Source: Kitasatospora azatica KCTC 9699 (GTDB taxonomy: Bacteria; Actinomycetota; Actinomycetes; Streptomycetales; Streptomycetaceae). Taken from it: 64,000 nucleotides of DNA. Below are positions 50,845-60,251 of the stretch, one piece after another (positions within the stretch are counted from its first letter, which is position 1; the number at the start of each line of letters is the position of its first letter). The translations under genes and the position numbers were made by a program. The DNA lies in the NCBI RefSeq assembly GCF_000744785.1, contig NZ_JQMO01000002.1, forward strand, positions 1,922,001 through 1,986,000. Direction: 5' to 3'. The notes below the pieces were generated by a model. It was given only the letters and a program-made list of their open reading frames with translations, was not told the origin of the DNA and ran no database searches.

Positions 50845-50858
50845 CCACTAGCACTAGT
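50845..50858. promoter_or_regulatory. CACTAG-CA-CTAGTG dyad
   Basis: Perfect 6-bp arms around CA, placed 17 bp before the DUF1684 start and 26 bp after the tesB stop (minus strand, so it is upstream of DUF1684). Either a repressor site or the -10 region of this gene. Confidence 0.5.
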
Positions 50859-50884
50859 GAGAACCCATCGGTGACTACAGCGGC

Positions 50885-51748
50885 TCAGTGCTCCCGCAGC
50901 GGTCGGAACAGACCCTCCTGCACGACAGACACCACCAACTGGCCGCTCCGGTCGAAGATCTGACCGCGCGCCAGGCCGCGGGCGCCGTGCGCGATCGGCG
51001 ACTCCTGCTGGTAGAGCAGCCAGTCGTCGGCGCGGAACGGACGGTGGAACCACATCGCGTGGTCGAGCGAGGCCATGTCGAAGTTGCGCCGGCCCCAGAG
51101 CGGCTCGACGGGGGCCCGGACCGAGTCCAGCAGGGTCATGTCGCTGGCGTAGGTCAGCGCGCAGACGTGGATCAGCGGGTCGTCGGGCAGCGCGCCGTTG
51201 GTCCGCAGCCAGACACCGCTGCGCGGCTGCACGCCGGACAGCTCCTCCTGGGTCCACCGCAGCCGCTCGACATAGCGGATGTCGAACGGCTGACGGCGGC
51301 TGATGAACGGCGGCAATTCGCCGAGTCGGCTGCCGACCTCGTCCAAGGCGCTGGGCAGCTCCTCGGGGTCGGGGACGGCGGGCATCGCCTCCTGGTGCTC
51401 GATGCCGCCGGGCTCCGGGACGTGGAAGTCGGCGGTCAGCGCGAAGATGCTGCGGCCCTGCTGGATGCCGAGCACCCGGCGGGTGGTGAAGGAGCGGCCG
51501 TCGCGGATCCGGTCGACCTGGTAGACGATCGGCACGCCGGGGACACCGGGGCGCAGGAAGTAGGCGTGCAGCGAGTGCACGGGACGGTCGCCGTCCACGG
51601 TGCGGCCTGCGGCGACCAGCGCCTGCCCGGCGACCTGGCCGCCGAACGTGCGCTGGAGCGACTCCTCGGGGCTGCGGCCCCGGAAGATGTTGAGCTCGAT
51701 CTGTTCCAGATCCAGCAGGTCGACGAGCTGGTCGACGGGCGTTCCCAT
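50885..51748 (-). CDS. tesB: Acyl-CoA thioesterase II
   Basis: 287 aa from the ATG at 51746-51748 with GGGAGAGG upstream; an in-frame upstream GTG/ATG is less likely. Double hot-dog layout: 'RTFGGQVAGQALVAAGRTV' and 'SLHAYFLRPGVPGVPIVYQV' in the first, 'MASLDHAMWFHRPFRADDWL' (catalytic Asp of the D-H-x-x-W-F-H motif) and 'ARGLARGQIFDRSGQLVVSV' in the second. It cleaves acyl-CoAs to fatty acid and CoA. Confidence 0.93.
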   Translation of the reverse strand: MGTPVDQLVDLLDLEQIELNIFRGRSPEESLQRTFGGQVAGQALVAAGRTVDGDRPVHSLHAYFLRPGVPGVPIVYQVDRIRDGRSFTTRRVLGIQQGRSIFALTADFHVPEPGGIEHQEAMPAVPDPEELPSALDEVGSRLGELPPFISRRQPFDIRYVERLRWTQEELSGVQPRSGVWLRTNGALPDDPLIHVCALTYASDMTLLDSVRAPVEPLWGRRNFDMASLDHAMWFHRPFRADDWLLYQQESPIAHGARGLARGQIFDRSGQLVVSVVQEGLFRPLREH

Positions 51749-51890
51749 GGCGTGTCCTCTCCCAGCGGGCACACCGGAGGCGCCGGCGACCTAGCGCTGC
51801 TGTCAATCCAGAAGGCCGCCGGAGCCCCGGGAATTCCCGCAGCTCGCCAACCGCCCCAGCAAACCCCCAGAATCCCCACCGAACCACCAG

Positions 51891-52817
51891 TCACCCCGTA
51901 CGCCGCTCCAGCGCCGCCCGACTCGGCATCGCGGTGCGCGCGCCGGTCCGCTCGACGCTCAGCGCGGCGGCCCGGACCGCGAACCGGGCCGCCGCGCCGA
52001 GCGGGCGTCCCTCGGCCAGCGCGACCGCCAGCGCGCCGCAGAAGGTGTCGCCGGCTCCGGTGGTGTCGACGGCGCGGGCGGGCGGCGCGGCGATCAGCTC
52101 GTACGCCGCCCCTTCGCACACCAGCGCACCGGCGGCGCCCAGGGTGACCACCACCCGCGGGCAGGGCAGCGCGGCCGCGAGCCGGGCCGCGTGCGCCACG
52201 TCCAGCACCTCGGGCACCCCGGCGAGCCGGGCCAGCTCGGTCCGGTTGGGCACCAGGACGTCGACCAGTGGCCAGAGCTCCGGCGGCAGCGCGACCGCGG
52301 GCGCCGGGTTGAGCACGAAGGTCCCGCGTGCCAGCCGGGCCGCCGCCAGCACCGCGGGCAGCGGGATCTCCAGCTGCGCGACCACCACGGCGGCCGCCGC
52401 CAGCTCCCGGGCGGCCGCCTCGACGGTCGGCGGCCCGACCGCGGCGTTGGCGCCGGGTGACACCACGATGCAGTTCTCCGCCTGCTGGTCGACCAGCACC
52501 ACCGCCTGACCGGGCGGCCCGGGGACGGCGGCGAGCCGGGTGATGTCGATGCCCTCGGCGGCGAGCTCCTGGCGCAGTCCGGCGCTGTCCTGGTCCGTCC
52601 CGACCGCGCCGACCAGCGCCACCGAGCGGCCGAGGCGGGCCGCCGCCACGGCCTGGTTGGCGCCCTTGCCGCCGCCGAGCCGGGCGACCGGACCGCCCTG
52701 AACCGTCTCCCCCGGCCTCGGCAGCGCCACCACCTCGATCAGCTGGTCGAGATTGACGCTGCCCACCACCACGATGTCCACGCTGGCGCTGTCCACGCTG
52801 CTGATGTCAGTACTCAC
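51891..52817 (-). CDS. rbsK: Ribokinase
   Basis: 308 aa from a GTG at 52815-52817. PfkB-family signatures: 'VVVGSVNLDQLIEVVALPRP', 'RLGGGKGANQAVAAARLGRS' and the C-terminal 'AVDTTGAGDTFCGALAVALA' with the catalytic Asp and anion hole. It phosphorylates ribose to ribose-5-phosphate. No ribose ABC genes are next to it. A short direct duplication (GCGGCATTCTC) lies around the start. Confidence 0.9.
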   Translation of the reverse strand: MSTDISSVDSASVDIVVVGSVNLDQLIEVVALPRPGETVQGGPVARLGGGKGANQAVAAARLGRSVALVGAVGTDQDSAGLRQELAAEGIDITRLAAVPGPPGQAVVLVDQQAENCIVVSPGANAAVGPPTVEAAARELAAAAVVVAQLEIPLPAVLAAARLARGTFVLNPAPAVALPPELWPLVDVLVPNRTELARLAGVPEVLDVAHAARLAAALPCPRVVVTLGAAGALVCEGAAYELIAAPPARAVDTTGAGDTFCGALAVALAEGRPLGAAARFAVRAAALSVERTGARTAMPSRAALERRTG

Positions 52818-52848
52818 GGCGGCATTCTCGCCACTCACAGCGGCATTC

Positions 52849-53211
52849 TCACCGCAGCAGCCCCAAGTCCCGCGCACAGGCCGCCCAGGCCGGCCAGCCC
52901 TGCTGGCGGAGGATCTCCTGGGCCACGGTGATCTGCTGGCGCCGAGTGGCCAGGTCGGGGCGCGCCGCGTACGCCAGTCCGCCCGCCTCCTTCCAGGTCG
53001 GCGGCCAGATCTGCAGCCCGCCGTAGTAGCCGTTGCCGGTGTCGGCGGCCCAGTCACCGTCGCTCTCGCAGTCGGCGACCCGCTCCCAGGTGGCGTCGGA
53101 AACGGGGCTCGGCGGGGTGGCCGGCGCGGCCTGGGCGGGCAGTGCGAGCAGGGTCGCGGCGCCGCAGAGCAGCAGGGCTGTGCAGGGCAGCAGGGCTATT
53201 CGGTGTCGCAT
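52849..53211 (-). CDS. Short secreted Rpf-like transglycosylase
   Basis: 120 aa: signal peptide (MRHRIALLPCTALLLCGAAT through the LPAQAA site) plus a single transglycosylase-like domain, 'SDATWERVADCESDGDWAAD' with the catalytic Glu and 'GYYGGLQIWPPTWKEAGGLA'. Resuscitation-promoting-factor type muralytic enzyme acting on peptidoglycan. The start is uncertain because GGAGG directly adjoins the ATG; a GTG at 53247 would lengthen the leader. Confidence 0.85.
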   Translation of the reverse strand: MRHRIALLPCTALLLCGAATLLALPAQAAPATPPSPVSDATWERVADCESDGDWAADTGNGYYGGLQIWPPTWKEAGGLAYAARPDLATRRQQITVAQEILRQQGWPAWAACARDLGLLR

Positions 53212-53331
53212 CCTCCGACTCTGCGCACGCGGCCACCCCACCGCGAACCCAGTACGCCGTTCGAGCAGCGCCGCCCCCGCCCAGCCCCGAAACCCCCGAA
53301 CCCCCGCCCCCAACCCCCGCCAGAGAACGCA

Positions 53332-53367
53332 ACGAACCGCCGCCCCGGGAGAGGGGAGCGGCGGTTC
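53332..53367 (-). terminator. Stem-loop between the two Rpf-like genes
   Basis: CGAACCGCCGC (53332-53342) pairs with GCGGCGGTTCG (53357-53367) across 14 bases. It lies 31 bp after the stop of the LysM-Rpf gene and should terminate it. Confidence 0.6.
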
Positions 53368-53398
53368 GCAGCAGTACCGGTGACGCGGGGCGTCAGGC

Positions 53399-54739
<1,341 letters not shown>

Positions 54740-55726
54740 TTGCCGCGCTTGCTCGATGTCAGCGACGAAGTCCGCGCCGAGATCGGCGACGACGAGGCCG
54801 ACCGTCTGCTGGGCGGGGCACACGCCCCCGACACCTACGACTGCACCTCCTGCCGGACGCCCGGGGACTCGCTGCACGAACGCACCAGCACGGTGCTCTT
54901 CGTGGGCGAGGAAACCGCCGTGCTGGCCTTCGCCCACGCCAGGTGCATCCCGTCCCAGGTGGTCCCGGTCTCCGAGGAGCAACTGCTCGGCGCGGTGCGC
55001 AGCATCAGCCAGGCCCAGGGCAGCGGCCTGCCGACCCAGGCCGGCTACCCGGACGGGGCCGGCTACCCCGACCCGCTGACCGGTCACCTCACCGATCCGC
55101 TGCCCGGCCAGCTCGGCGGTCGGCCCACCGGCCCGCTGACCGATCCCTTCGGCCCGCCACTGGGCGACCCGCTCCACGGAGCGTCGACCCCCGCCCCGGC
55201 CGCCGCCGCACCGCAGGCACCGACCGCCGACCCGGGCGCCCGGGTGCCGTCCCCCGGTGAGCCCGCCGTCCTCGGCGTCACCTGCGGCCTGGTGCTCTGC
55301 GGGGACACCGGGCACGCCGCCCTGGTGGTCGAGCCCACCGGACCGGTCGGCCGGCCGGGCAGCACCAGCGGCACGGACGAGTTCCTCTCGCTCCTCGCCG
55401 ACCAGGGATTCGCGCCGATCACCGACGTGGACCAGCCGCCGGCCCGGCTGCCCGGCTGGTCGGTGCTGGTCGCGATGGGCCGGCTGCACTCGATCCTGCA
55501 GCCCTCGACGGTCGGCAACAGCGCCTGGTGGCAGGCCCATCAGCCGCTGGTGGTCACCGAGGCCTGGCGGATGGCGGCCGCCCGGCAGTCCACGGTGGTG
55601 ATGTACGCCGCGCCGGCCGGCACCATCGGCCGTCAGCCGCGCGAGGACCTGCTGCGCACCGCCCTGGACCGGGCCTCCGCCCGCGGCCTGGTGGTCGCCG
55701 CGACCCTGCCGCTGGCCGGCACCTGA
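54740..55726 (+). CDS. Conserved hypothetical protein
   Basis: 328 aa from a TTG at 54740 with GAGGAG 6 bases upstream. N-terminal segment 'LLDVSDEVRAEIGDDEADRL' then 'YDCTSCRTPGDSLHERTSTV' with a C-x-x-C pair; a Pro/Gly-rich linker with DPL/GPL repeats (about 105-165); and a C-terminal alpha/beta domain ending 'ARGLVVAATLPLAGT'. Probably a Streptomyces-type protein of unknown function. A strong stem-loop follows it. Confidence 0.72.
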   Translation: MPRLLDVSDEVRAEIGDDEADRLLGGAHAPDTYDCTSCRTPGDSLHERTSTVLFVGEETAVLAFAHARCIPSQVVPVSEEQLLGAVRSISQAQGSGLPTQAGYPDGAGYPDPLTGHLTDPLPGQLGGRPTGPLTDPFGPPLGDPLHGASTPAPAAAAPQAPTADPGARVPSPGEPAVLGVTCGLVLCGDTGHAALVVEPTGPVGRPGSTSGTDEFLSLLADQGFAPITDVDQPPARLPGWSVLVAMGRLHSILQPSTVGNSAWWQAHQPLVVTEAWRMAAARQSTVVMYAAPAGTIGRQPREDLLRTALDRASARGLVVAATLPLAGT

Positions 55727-55793
55727 GCCCAACCGAACAGCGCCGACCGGCGGCAGCCGAGCCCTCCCCGGACGGCGCAACCGAGAGCACAGC

Positions 55794-55825
55794 AGGGGCC
55801 GCGCGCCGACCGGCGCGCGGCCCCT
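55794..55825 (+). terminator. Strong GC stem-loop
   Basis: AGGGGCCGCGCGCC (55794-55807) and GGCGCGCGGCCCCT (55812-55825) form a perfect 14-bp stem with a GACC loop, 68 bp after the stop at 55726. No T-run, as is common in streptomycete terminators. Confidence 0.7.
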
Positions 55826-55951
55826 GGCGGGCGCCCGAGTACCCACGGCGACCCGCATCCCCATTGCCGTTCGCTCGTTGGGCCCTACGTGTACAACTAC
55901 GACGTCACCTCAGCCTTCCGCCAGACCACCACCACCCGGGGGATCCCGGCG

Positions 55952-56563
55952 ATGAGGCCGTCGTACGACGGGGAGCATCCGAGCGTCCCCACCCCGATCT
56001 ACGACGAGCTCTACTCCGAGTACCGGCGGCTCTTCCGGGCGCTGCCCGGTGACCGGTCCGGCGAGGAGGACCTGCGGTTCACCGGCTTCGCGGTCCGCGA
56101 GCGACCGTACGGCGGCGTGCTGGACGACTACCGCGGGCAGCGCAGCGCCGGTCAGCACAGCATCAGCCAGCACGGCACCAGTCAGCCCGCCGTCAGTCAG
56201 CACGGCGCCAGCCAGCACGGCGGCGAGCAGTACGGCACCGGGCTCCCGCAGCACCAGTCGTTCCCCACCTACGTGGGCCAGCTGCCCGGGGTGCCGCAGT
56301 TCGTCCCGGCCCAGCAGCAGTCCCCGCAGCAGCTCCAGCCGGCAGCCCAACACCAGTCGGCCCACCAGCAGCAGGCCGCCGCCGCGCTGCAGCACGCCGC
56401 GCAGCACCAGCAGGCCGCTGCCGCCCAGCAGCAGCTCCAGCAGTCGGGCGGCGGCCAGGGCTGGGTGGCGACCGGCTACCTCGCCCCGGTCACCGTCCCG
56501 GCCCCGGCCGCCCCGGGCCGCCACCGGGGGAACCTGCTCTCGCTGCCCCCCGGCCGCGGCTGA
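55952..56563 (+). CDS. Gln-rich hypothetical protein
   Basis: About 203 aa from the ATG at 55952 (GGGGGA upstream); a GTG at 55889 is possible. The first 60 residues are conserved-looking (SVPTPIYDELYSEYRRLFRA, then EDLRFTGFAVRERPYGG). The rest is low complexity: SQHG repeats, then Gln/Ala-rich runs (QSAHQQQAAAALQHAAQHQQ), likely disordered. The C-terminus NLLSLPPGRG is positively charged. No function recognised. It converges with der, 18 bp between stops. Confidence 0.68.
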   Translation: MRPSYDGEHPSVPTPIYDELYSEYRRLFRALPGDRSGEEDLRFTGFAVRERPYGGVLDDYRGQRSAGQHSISQHGTSQPAVSQHGASQHGGEQYGTGLPQHQSFPTYVGQLPGVPQFVPAQQQSPQQLQPAAQHQSAHQQQAAAALQHAAQHQQAAAAQQQLQQSGGGQGWVATGYLAPVTVPAPAAPGRHRGNLLSLPPGRG

Positions 56564-56581
56564 CCCCCCGACGGTCGGCCG

Positions 56582-58027
56582 TTACTTGCGCTTGCGCTTC
56601 TCGCGCACCCGGACCGAGATCGAGATCGGGGTCCCGACGAAGCCGAACTCCTCGCGCAGCCGGCGCTCGACGAAGCGCCGGTAGCCCGCCTCCAGGAAGC
56701 CGGAGGCGAAGAGCACGAAGCGCGGCGGCTTGGTGCCGGCCTGGGTGCCGAAGAGGATGCGCGGCTGCTTGCCACCGCGGATCGGGTGCGGGTGGGCCGC
56801 GACCAGCTCGCCCAGGAAGGCGTTCAGCTTGGCGGTCGAGATCCGGGTCTCCCAGCCGGCCAGCGCGGTCTCGATCGCCGGCACCAGCTTCTCCATGTGC
56901 CGGCCGGTCAGCGCCGAGACGTTGACCCGGGGCGCCCACTGCACCTGGACGAGATCCTGCTCGATCTCGCGCTCCAGGTAGTAGCGGCGCTCCTCGTCCA
57001 TCTGGTCCCACTTGTTGTACGCGACGACGACCGCGCGCCCGGCCTCGACGGCCATCGAGATGATCCGGGTGTCCTGCTCGGCGAGCGGCTCGCTGGAGTC
57101 GATCAGGATGACCGCGACCTCGGCCTTGTCCAGCGCGGCGGAGGTGCGCAGCGAGGCGTAGAAGTCGGCACCGGAGGTCAGGTGGACCCGGCGGCGGATA
57201 CCGGCGGTGTCGATGAACTTCCAGGTCTTGCCGCCCAGTTCGATCAGCTCGTCGACCGGGTCGCGGGTAGTGCCGGCCAGCTCGTTGACGACCACCCGCT
57301 CCTCGCCGGCCACCTTGTTGAGCAGGCTGGACTTGCCGACGTTGGGACGGCCGATCAGCGCCACCCGGCGCGGACCGCCCACCGCCATGCCGAAGGTCTG
57401 CGGCGGCGCCTCGGGCAGCGCGGCCATCACGGCGTCCAGCAGGTCGCCGGAGCCGCGGCCGTGCAGCGCGGAGACGGGGTAGGGCTCACCCAGGCCGAGC
57501 GACCAGAGGTAGGCGGCCTCCGCCTCGGTGGACGGGCCGTCGACCTTGTTGGCGCAGAGCACGGTCGGCTTGCCGGCCCGGCGGATCAGCTTGATCAGGG
57601 CCTCGTCGGTGTCGGTGGCGCCGACCGTGGCGTCCACCACGAAGAGCACCGCGTCGGCGGTCTCGATGCCGAGTTCGGCCTGCGCGGCGACCATCGCGTC
57701 GATGCCGAGGACGTCGATCTCCCAGCCGCCGGTGTCGACCACCTTGAAGCGGCGGCCGTTCCAGGTCGCCTCGTAGCTCACCCGGTCACGGGTCACGCCG
57801 GGCTTGTCCTCGACGACCGCCTCGCGGCGGCCGATGATCCGGTTGACCAGGGTCGACTTGCCGACATTGGGGCGGCCGACGACGGCCAGCACGGGCAGCG
57901 GGATGTGGCCGCCGTTCTCGAGGTCGAGGTCCTCGCCCTCGAAGCCCTCCTCCGCGGCCAGCTCCATGAACTCCGCGTACTCGGAGTCGTCCAGCTCGCC
58001 GTGGGTGGCGAGGTGCTCGTTGCTCAT
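56582..58027 (-). CDS. der: Ribosome-assembly GTPase Der (EngA)
   Basis: 481 aa. Two G domains in tandem: G1 GRPNVGKS at 51-58 with DTGGW (98-102) and NKVD (160-163), and G1 GRPNVGKS at 226-233 with DTAGIRRR and NKWDQMD. The KH-like C-terminal domain ends in a basic REKRKRK. It matures the 50S subunit. An acidic 40-residue N-terminal extension, usual in actinobacteria, is present. It lies 95 bp downstream of cmk on the same strand; many Streptomyces have an acyltransferase gene between them. Confidence 0.96.
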   Translation of the reverse strand: MSNEHLATHGELDDSEYAEFMELAAEEGFEGEDLDLENGGHIPLPVLAVVGRPNVGKSTLVNRIIGRREAVVEDKPGVTRDRVSYEATWNGRRFKVVDTGGWEIDVLGIDAMVAAQAELGIETADAVLFVVDATVGATDTDEALIKLIRRAGKPTVLCANKVDGPSTEAEAAYLWSLGLGEPYPVSALHGRGSGDLLDAVMAALPEAPPQTFGMAVGGPRRVALIGRPNVGKSSLLNKVAGEERVVVNELAGTTRDPVDELIELGGKTWKFIDTAGIRRRVHLTSGADFYASLRTSAALDKAEVAVILIDSSEPLAEQDTRIISMAVEAGRAVVVAYNKWDQMDEERRYYLEREIEQDLVQVQWAPRVNVSALTGRHMEKLVPAIETALAGWETRISTAKLNAFLGELVAAHPHPIRGGKQPRILFGTQAGTKPPRFVLFASGFLEAGYRRFVERRLREEFGFVGTPISISVRVREKRKRK

Positions 58028-58083
58028 ATTCGTCTGTTCCGTTTCCCGGCCCGCCCCGCTGTACGGGACCGGCCGTGCGTACC

Positions 58084-58109
58084 TGCCCGGGCGCGAACGC
58101 CCGGGCAGC
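58084..58109. other. Stem-loop between cmk and der
   Basis: CTGCCCGGGCG and CGCCCGGGCAG pair perfectly around CGAA. Seven A's lie on its plus-strand 3' side, so on the coding (minus) strand the T-run comes before the hairpin and this is not a standard terminator of cmk. It may pause transcription or be a processing site. Confidence 0.5.
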
Positions 58110-58122
58110 GCGAAAAAAATTC

Positions 58123-58839
58123 TTAGGCGGCGGTCAGGTGACCGGCCCGCTGCTCCACCAACTCGGCGATGGTGTCGATGACCTGATCGAGCGTCAGGTC
58201 ACTGGTGTCGACCAGCACGGCGTCCGCGGCCTGGCTCAGCGGCGCGGTCGCCCGGGACGAGTCGGCGGCGTCGCGCCGTCCCAGGTCGGCGGCCATCGCG
58301 GTGATGGTCGCCTCGTCCACGCCCTTGGCGCGCAGCTCGGCCGCCCGGCGCTCGGCCCGGGCCGCCTCTGAGGCGGTGAGGAAGATCTTCGCCGTGGCGT
58401 CCGGGAAGACCACGGTCCCCATGTCGCGGCCCTCGGCGACGATCCCGCGCGGTGCCGGCTCGGCGCAGCCGCGCTGCAGCTCCACCAGCCGGGACCGGAC
58501 CGCCGGGACCGCAGCCACCGCACTGACCTTGGCGGTCACCTCGGGGCCGCGGATCGGCCCGGAGACGTCCACCCCGTCGACCGTGATGGTCGGGCCGTCG
58601 GCGTCGGTACCGGAGACGATCACCGGCTTGCTGCAGGCGATGGCGACCGCCTCGGCGTCGTCCACGTCGATCTCGTTGGCCAGCATCCACCAGGTCATCG
58701 CCCGGTACATGGCGCCGGTGTCCAGGAAGCTCAGCCCGAGCCGGGCGGCCACCGCACGGGAGACGGTCGACTTGCCGGAGCCGGAGGGTCCGTCGATGGC
58801 GACGACGACCGGGGCATGCGCTCGGTCGGCAGTGTCCAC
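58123..58839 (-). CDS. cmk: Cytidylate kinase
   Basis: 238 aa from a GTG at 58837-58839 with AGAGAGG upstream. Walker A GPSGSGKS near the N-terminus ([15 protein letters not shown]), then [15 protein letters not shown] (CMP binding), [17 protein letters not shown] and '[20 protein letters not shown]', all canonical. It phosphorylates CMP/dCMP with ATP. It lies between tyrA and der as in other actinobacteria. Confidence 0.95.
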   Translation of the reverse strand: MDTADRAHAPVVVAIDGPSGSGKSTVSRAVAARLGLSFLDTGAMYRAMTWWMLANEIDVDDAEAVAIACSKPVIVSGTDADGPTITVDGVDVSGPIRGPEVTAKVSAVAAVPAVRSRLVELQRGCAEPAPRGIVAEGRDMGTVVFPDATAKIFLTASEAARAERRAAELRAKGVDEATITAMAADLGRRDAADSSRATAPLSQAADAVLVDTSDLTLDQVIDTIAELVEQRAGHLTAA

Positions 58840-58979
58840 GGGGGAACCTCTCTTCTTGACGCCCGGGGGAGATACACCAAGGTTAGACGACCGGCGACCC
58901 CGCACCGCCCGCTCGATTCCGCCCGCCCGATTCGCCTGCCCGGTTCCGCCCGCCCGATTCGGTCGCCCGCTGCGGTCGC

Positions 58980-60065
58980 TCAGTCCCGGACGTCCCAGCC
59001 GCGCTCGTGCAGGCTGGTCGTCAGCTGGTGAACCGCGCTCGGGGTGACCGAGAGCTGGACCAGGCCGACCTGGCGGCCGGCCGAGTGGTCGATCGCCACG
59101 TCCTCCACGTTGACCCCGGCGCGGGCGACCTCGCGGAACAGGCGGCCGAGTTCGCCGGGCTGGTCGCCGATCGCCACCACCACGGTCTCGTACCGGGTGG
59201 GGGGCGCGCCGTGCTTGCCGGGGATCCGGGCCTGGCCCAGGTTGCCGCGGCGCATCACGGCCTCGATGCCCTCGCTGCCCGCCTGGCGGGCCGCCGCGTC
59301 GCCGGTCTCCAGCGCGCGCAGCGCGGTCACCGTGCTCGTCAGGTCGCCGGCCAGCTCCTCCAGGATGTCGGCCACCACGCCGGCGTTGGCGGCCAGGATG
59401 TCCAGCCACATCCGCGGGTCCGAGGCGGCGATCCGGGTCACGTCGCGCACGCCCTGGCCGGCGAGGCGCACCGCCGTGTCGTCGGCGTGCTCCAGTCGGG
59501 CCGCGGCCAGTGAGGAGAGCAGCTGGGGGGCGTGCGAGACCAGCGCGACCGCGCGGTCGTGCGCGGCGGCGTCCATCACCACGGGCATCGCGCCGCAGAG
59601 CGCGACCAGCTCCAGTGCCGCGTTGAGCGTCTCGGTGTCGGTGTCGGAGGTGGGGGTGAGCACCCAGGGCCGGCCCTCGAAGAGGTCGGCGCGGGCGGCC
59701 AGCGGTCCGGACTGCTCGCGGCCCGCCATCGGGTGGCCGCCGATGTAGTGCGCGGTGTCCAGGCCGAGCGCGGTCACCTCGGCGCGCGGGCCGGACTTCA
59801 CGCTGGCCACGTCGGTGTAGCAGCGGGCCAGGCCACGCCGCTGACAGTCCGCCAGCACCTTGCCGACCAGTGCGGGCGGGACCGCGACCACCGCCAGGTC
59901 GACCGGGCCGGGCGGCTCCTCGGTGCTGCCGGCGCCCAGCGAGGCGGCGGTGCGGGCGGCGTCCGGGTCGGCGTCCTCCAGATAGACCGTGATCCCCCGG
60001 GCGGACAGCGCGAGCGCGGCGGAGGTGCCGATCAGACCGGTGCCGACGACGGCGACAGTGCGCAT
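58980..60065 (-). CDS. tyrA: Prephenate dehydrogenase
   Basis: 361 aa from the ATG at 60063-60065 with GGAGAG upstream. Rossmann motif VVGTGLIGTS at the start; 'YIGGHPMAGREQSGPLAARA' (catalytic His), 'AVALVSHAPQLLSSLAAARL' and a C-terminal ACT-like domain (VVVAIGDQPGELGRLFREVA). It oxidises prephenate (or arogenate) to the 4-hydroxyphenylpyruvate route of tyrosine; the ACT part suggests feedback control. Confidence 0.94.
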   Translation of the reverse strand: MRTVAVVGTGLIGTSAALALSARGITVYLEDADPDAARTAASLGAGSTEEPPGPVDLAVVAVPPALVGKVLADCQRRGLARCYTDVASVKSGPRAEVTALGLDTAHYIGGHPMAGREQSGPLAARADLFEGRPWVLTPTSDTDTETLNAALELVALCGAMPVVMDAAAHDRAVALVSHAPQLLSSLAAARLEHADDTAVRLAGQGVRDVTRIAASDPRMWLDILAANAGVVADILEELAGDLTSTVTALRALETGDAAARQAGSEGIEAVMRRGNLGQARIPGKHGAPPTRYETVVVAIGDQPGELGRLFREVARAGVNVEDVAIDHSAGRQVGLVQLSVTPSAVHQLTTSLHERGWDVRD

Positions 60066-60251
60066 GGCGGGGTGCTCTCCTGGGGGGTGGGACACGGTGT
60101 CTGGGCCCATCCTCCCGTACCCGCCGCGGCCCCGCTCCCTCGCCCCCGCCAACCCCGGGTCCGCGACAGCTGTCACCCCCACCAGGCAGACTGGGCCCCG
60201 CGAAGCGCGCAGCTCGACGCACGAGAGACGCACGAGAGGGGCACATCTCCT

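Noticed and set aside
58084..58130. Rho-independent terminator after cmk
   Set aside because: On the transcribed minus strand the T-run precedes the hairpin instead of following it.
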